Of a stretch of 14,218 nucleotides of DNA, positions 13,382 to 14,218 are shown one piece after another; positions within the stretch are counted from its first letter, which is position 1, and the number at the start of each line of letters is the position of its first letter. The notes under the pieces were generated by a model. That model did no database searches. It saw only the letters and a program-made list of their open reading frames with translations, and was not told the DNA's origin. A program made the translations under genes and the position numbers. This stretch comes from an uncultured Streptomyces sp. (lineage in GTDB: Bacteria; Actinomycetota; Actinomycetes; Streptomycetales; Streptomycetaceae), in the NCBI GenBank assembly GCA_946480485.1, contig CAMLJW010000088.1:1-14218 (forward strand). The letters run 5' to 3'.

Positions 13382-13405
13382 GCCCGGGCGGGTTACCGCC
13401 CGGGC
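13382..13405. terminator. Second hairpin terminator, facing fxsA
   Basis: GCCCGGGCGG (13382-13391) pairs perfectly with CCGCCCGGGC (13396-13405) around a GTTA loop. It lies 42 bases beyond the fxsA stop on the minus strand and 46 bases from the rbpA terminator, so each convergent gene appears to have its own terminator. Confidence 0.8.
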
Positions 13406-13447
13406 CTCACGCGCAGAGGCGCGGGGAACCATCGACGCGCTGTGACC

Positions 13448-14029
13448 TCAGCCCCGCAGCGGAGGGTGCGGCCCCGTGCCCCGCTCGGGCCCGCGCGGCT
13501 CGTCGTCGCGGATGACCTCGCCTTGGACGACCTTGCCGTCGGGGCGGTGGATGCGGGCCTTTTGGAAGGCGTCACCGAGGGGGCCCGAAGTGGCCTCGCG
13601 CATCTTGCGCGCAAAGGTGCGCTCCGCGTAACGACTCAGGGCCTTCTGGACCGGCGGGATCAGCAGGAGCAGGCCCAGCACATCGGAGATCAGACCCGGC
13701 AGCATCAGCAGCAGGCCGCCCAGCATCATCAGACCGTTGCCGTCGCCGGCCCGCTCGCCCTGCGGCAGCCCCCCGGCCTGTTGCTGCTGCAGGGCTTCGC
13801 TCAGGACACGGAAGGCCCGGCGCCCGGCCCGCTTGACGACCACGGAACCAAGCACGAACCCGGCGACGAGCAGCAGAAAGACAGCGACGCCACCCGCCGC
13901 GCCCGCCACCACGGTCAGCAGCCAGATCTCCAGCACCAGCCACGCGGCGACACCCAGCGGCAGAAACGTACGCGACCGGGAGCGCCGTGGCCGTGCGGGG
14001 GACCTGGGAGTCGGAGAGCCAGTCGTCAT
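13448..14029 (-). CDS. fxsA: FxsA-family membrane protein
   Basis: A 193-residue cytoplasmic membrane protein of the FxsA family. A basic N-terminus (ARPRRSRSR) precedes hydrophobic segments at about 22-42 and 46-65, and a third at about 99-127. The family signature is visible as MLPGLISDVLGLLLLIPPVQ (109-128) with a following basic region. The tail (about 150-193) is hydrophilic and Pro/Gly rich, longer than in the E. coli protein, as is usual in actinobacteria. In E. coli FxsA overproduction relieves F-plasmid exclusion of phage T7; its normal role is unknown. The ATG at 14029 is chosen because it gives a typical N-terminus; the frame extends to 14155 through ppm1 3' DNA without similarity. 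The end of ppm1 lies 79 bases upstream on the same strand, so the two are probably co-transcribed. Confidence 0.9.
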   Translation of the reverse strand: MTTGSPTPRSPARPRRSRSRTFLPLGVAAWLVLEIWLLTVVAGAAGGVAVFLLLVAGFVLGSVVVKRAGRRAFRVLSEALQQQQAGGLPQGERAGDGNGLMMLGGLLLMLPGLISDVLGLLLLIPPVQKALSRYAERTFARKMREATSGPLGDAFQKARIHRPDGKVVQGEVIRDDEPRGPERGTGPHPPLRG

Positions 14030-14108
14030 GGTTCCAGTGTGCCTGGACCCGGCTCGGTACGGGGCAAGGGGGCCGATCAGCACCGCCTGTGAACGCTGGG
14101 TACCACGC

Positions 14109-14218
14109 TCAGGACGGCTTGCGGCCGAAGATCCGCCCCGCCCGCTCCCCCACACCCCACGTCGTGACCCTCCACAGGGCCTCTGTGAGGATGCCGCGGT
14201 TCATCTTGGAGTCGCCCA
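14109..14218 (-). CDS. ppm1: Polyprenol-phosphate mannosyltransferase Ppm1, C-terminal part (runs off the window)
   Basis: Only the last 35 codons plus two bases are in the window. They read GDSKMNRGILTEALWRVTTW and then GVGERAGRIFGRKPS before the stop. The GxSKMxxxIxxEAL pattern is characteristic of the end of the GT2 domain of dolichol/polyprenol-phosphate mannose synthases. These transfer mannose from GDP-mannose to polyprenol phosphate at the cytoplasmic membrane. In S. coelicolor Ppm1 supplies lipid-linked mannose for protein O-glycosylation and is needed for phage phiC31 infection. No apolipoprotein N-acyltransferase-like extension is present at this end, consistent with the single-domain Streptomyces form. 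The gene is read towards fxsA with 79 bases between them. Integrity of the remainder cannot be judged. Confidence 0.9.
   Translation of the reverse strand, partial: GDSKMNRGILTEALWRVTTWGVGERAGRIFGRKPS

Noticed and set aside
1..14218. CRISPR arrays, rRNA, tRNA or insertion sequences
   Set aside because: No regularly spaced repeats, cloverleaf-like sequences or transposase frames were recognised by eye on either strand.

Overview
The window is high-GC actinobacterial DNA and is almost certainly a Streptomyces chromosome. The strongest anchors are rbpA (RNA polymerase-binding protein) with a SigR-type promoter, next to an fxsA-family gene and the 3' end of the polyprenol-phosphate mannosyltransferase gene ppm1. 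Other supporting signs are TAGNNT-N7-start leaderless promoters, a TTA (bldA-type) leucine codon, and a SpoIIIE/Tra-like protein paired with a small membrane protein. From memory, the order Tra-like / MocR / yczE / GDPD / MFS / rbpA / fxsA / ppm1 resembles the S. coelicolor rbpA neighbourhood. No search was run.

Layout. At 1-420 lies a 5' fragment of a TetR regulator. It runs into the cut-off 3' end of a convergent minus-strand gene (312-1841) whose architecture suggests an MksF/JetA-like SMC-complex subunit. At 1934-2340 is a frameshifted GntR/FCD regulator relic, and at 2382-2435 the last residues of what looks like a DUF1445 putative hydro-lyase. An intact, translationally coupled 5-oxoprolinase operon pxpA-pxpB-pxpC follows (2455-4693). 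Convergent to it are a HEAT-like repeat protein (4827-6248) and a small ankyrin protein (6537-6929), both on the minus strand. A divergent plus-strand pair follows: a 64-residue membrane protein and a 516-residue membrane-anchored FtsK/SpoIIIE-like protein with unusual Walker motifs. A MocR-type GntR/aminotransferase regulator (9120-10619, minus) comes next. Its divergent partner yczE has been reduced to its two ends and is followed directly by the last part of a glycerophosphodiester phosphodiesterase gene. An MFS transporter (11119-12483), a 404-base regulatory gap, rbpA, two strong hairpins, fxsA and the end of ppm1 complete the window.

How it works together. pxpABC converts 5-oxoproline to glutamate. 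rbpA is placed under the thiol-oxidative-stress sigma factor. ppm1 and fxsA look co-oriented and linked. The other genes have no obvious shared pathway.

The most striking feature is gene decay. At least six genes (tetR, the MksF/JetA-like gene, gntR, hydro-lyase, yczE, GDPD) are truncated, internally deleted or frameshifted at three separate places, while genes between them are intact. Candidates for less-described biology are the orphan SMC-complex-like subunit, the lysine-less FtsK-like ATPase with its palindrome-preceded small membrane partner, and the inverted-repeat-flanked promoter with a long leader upstream of rbpA.
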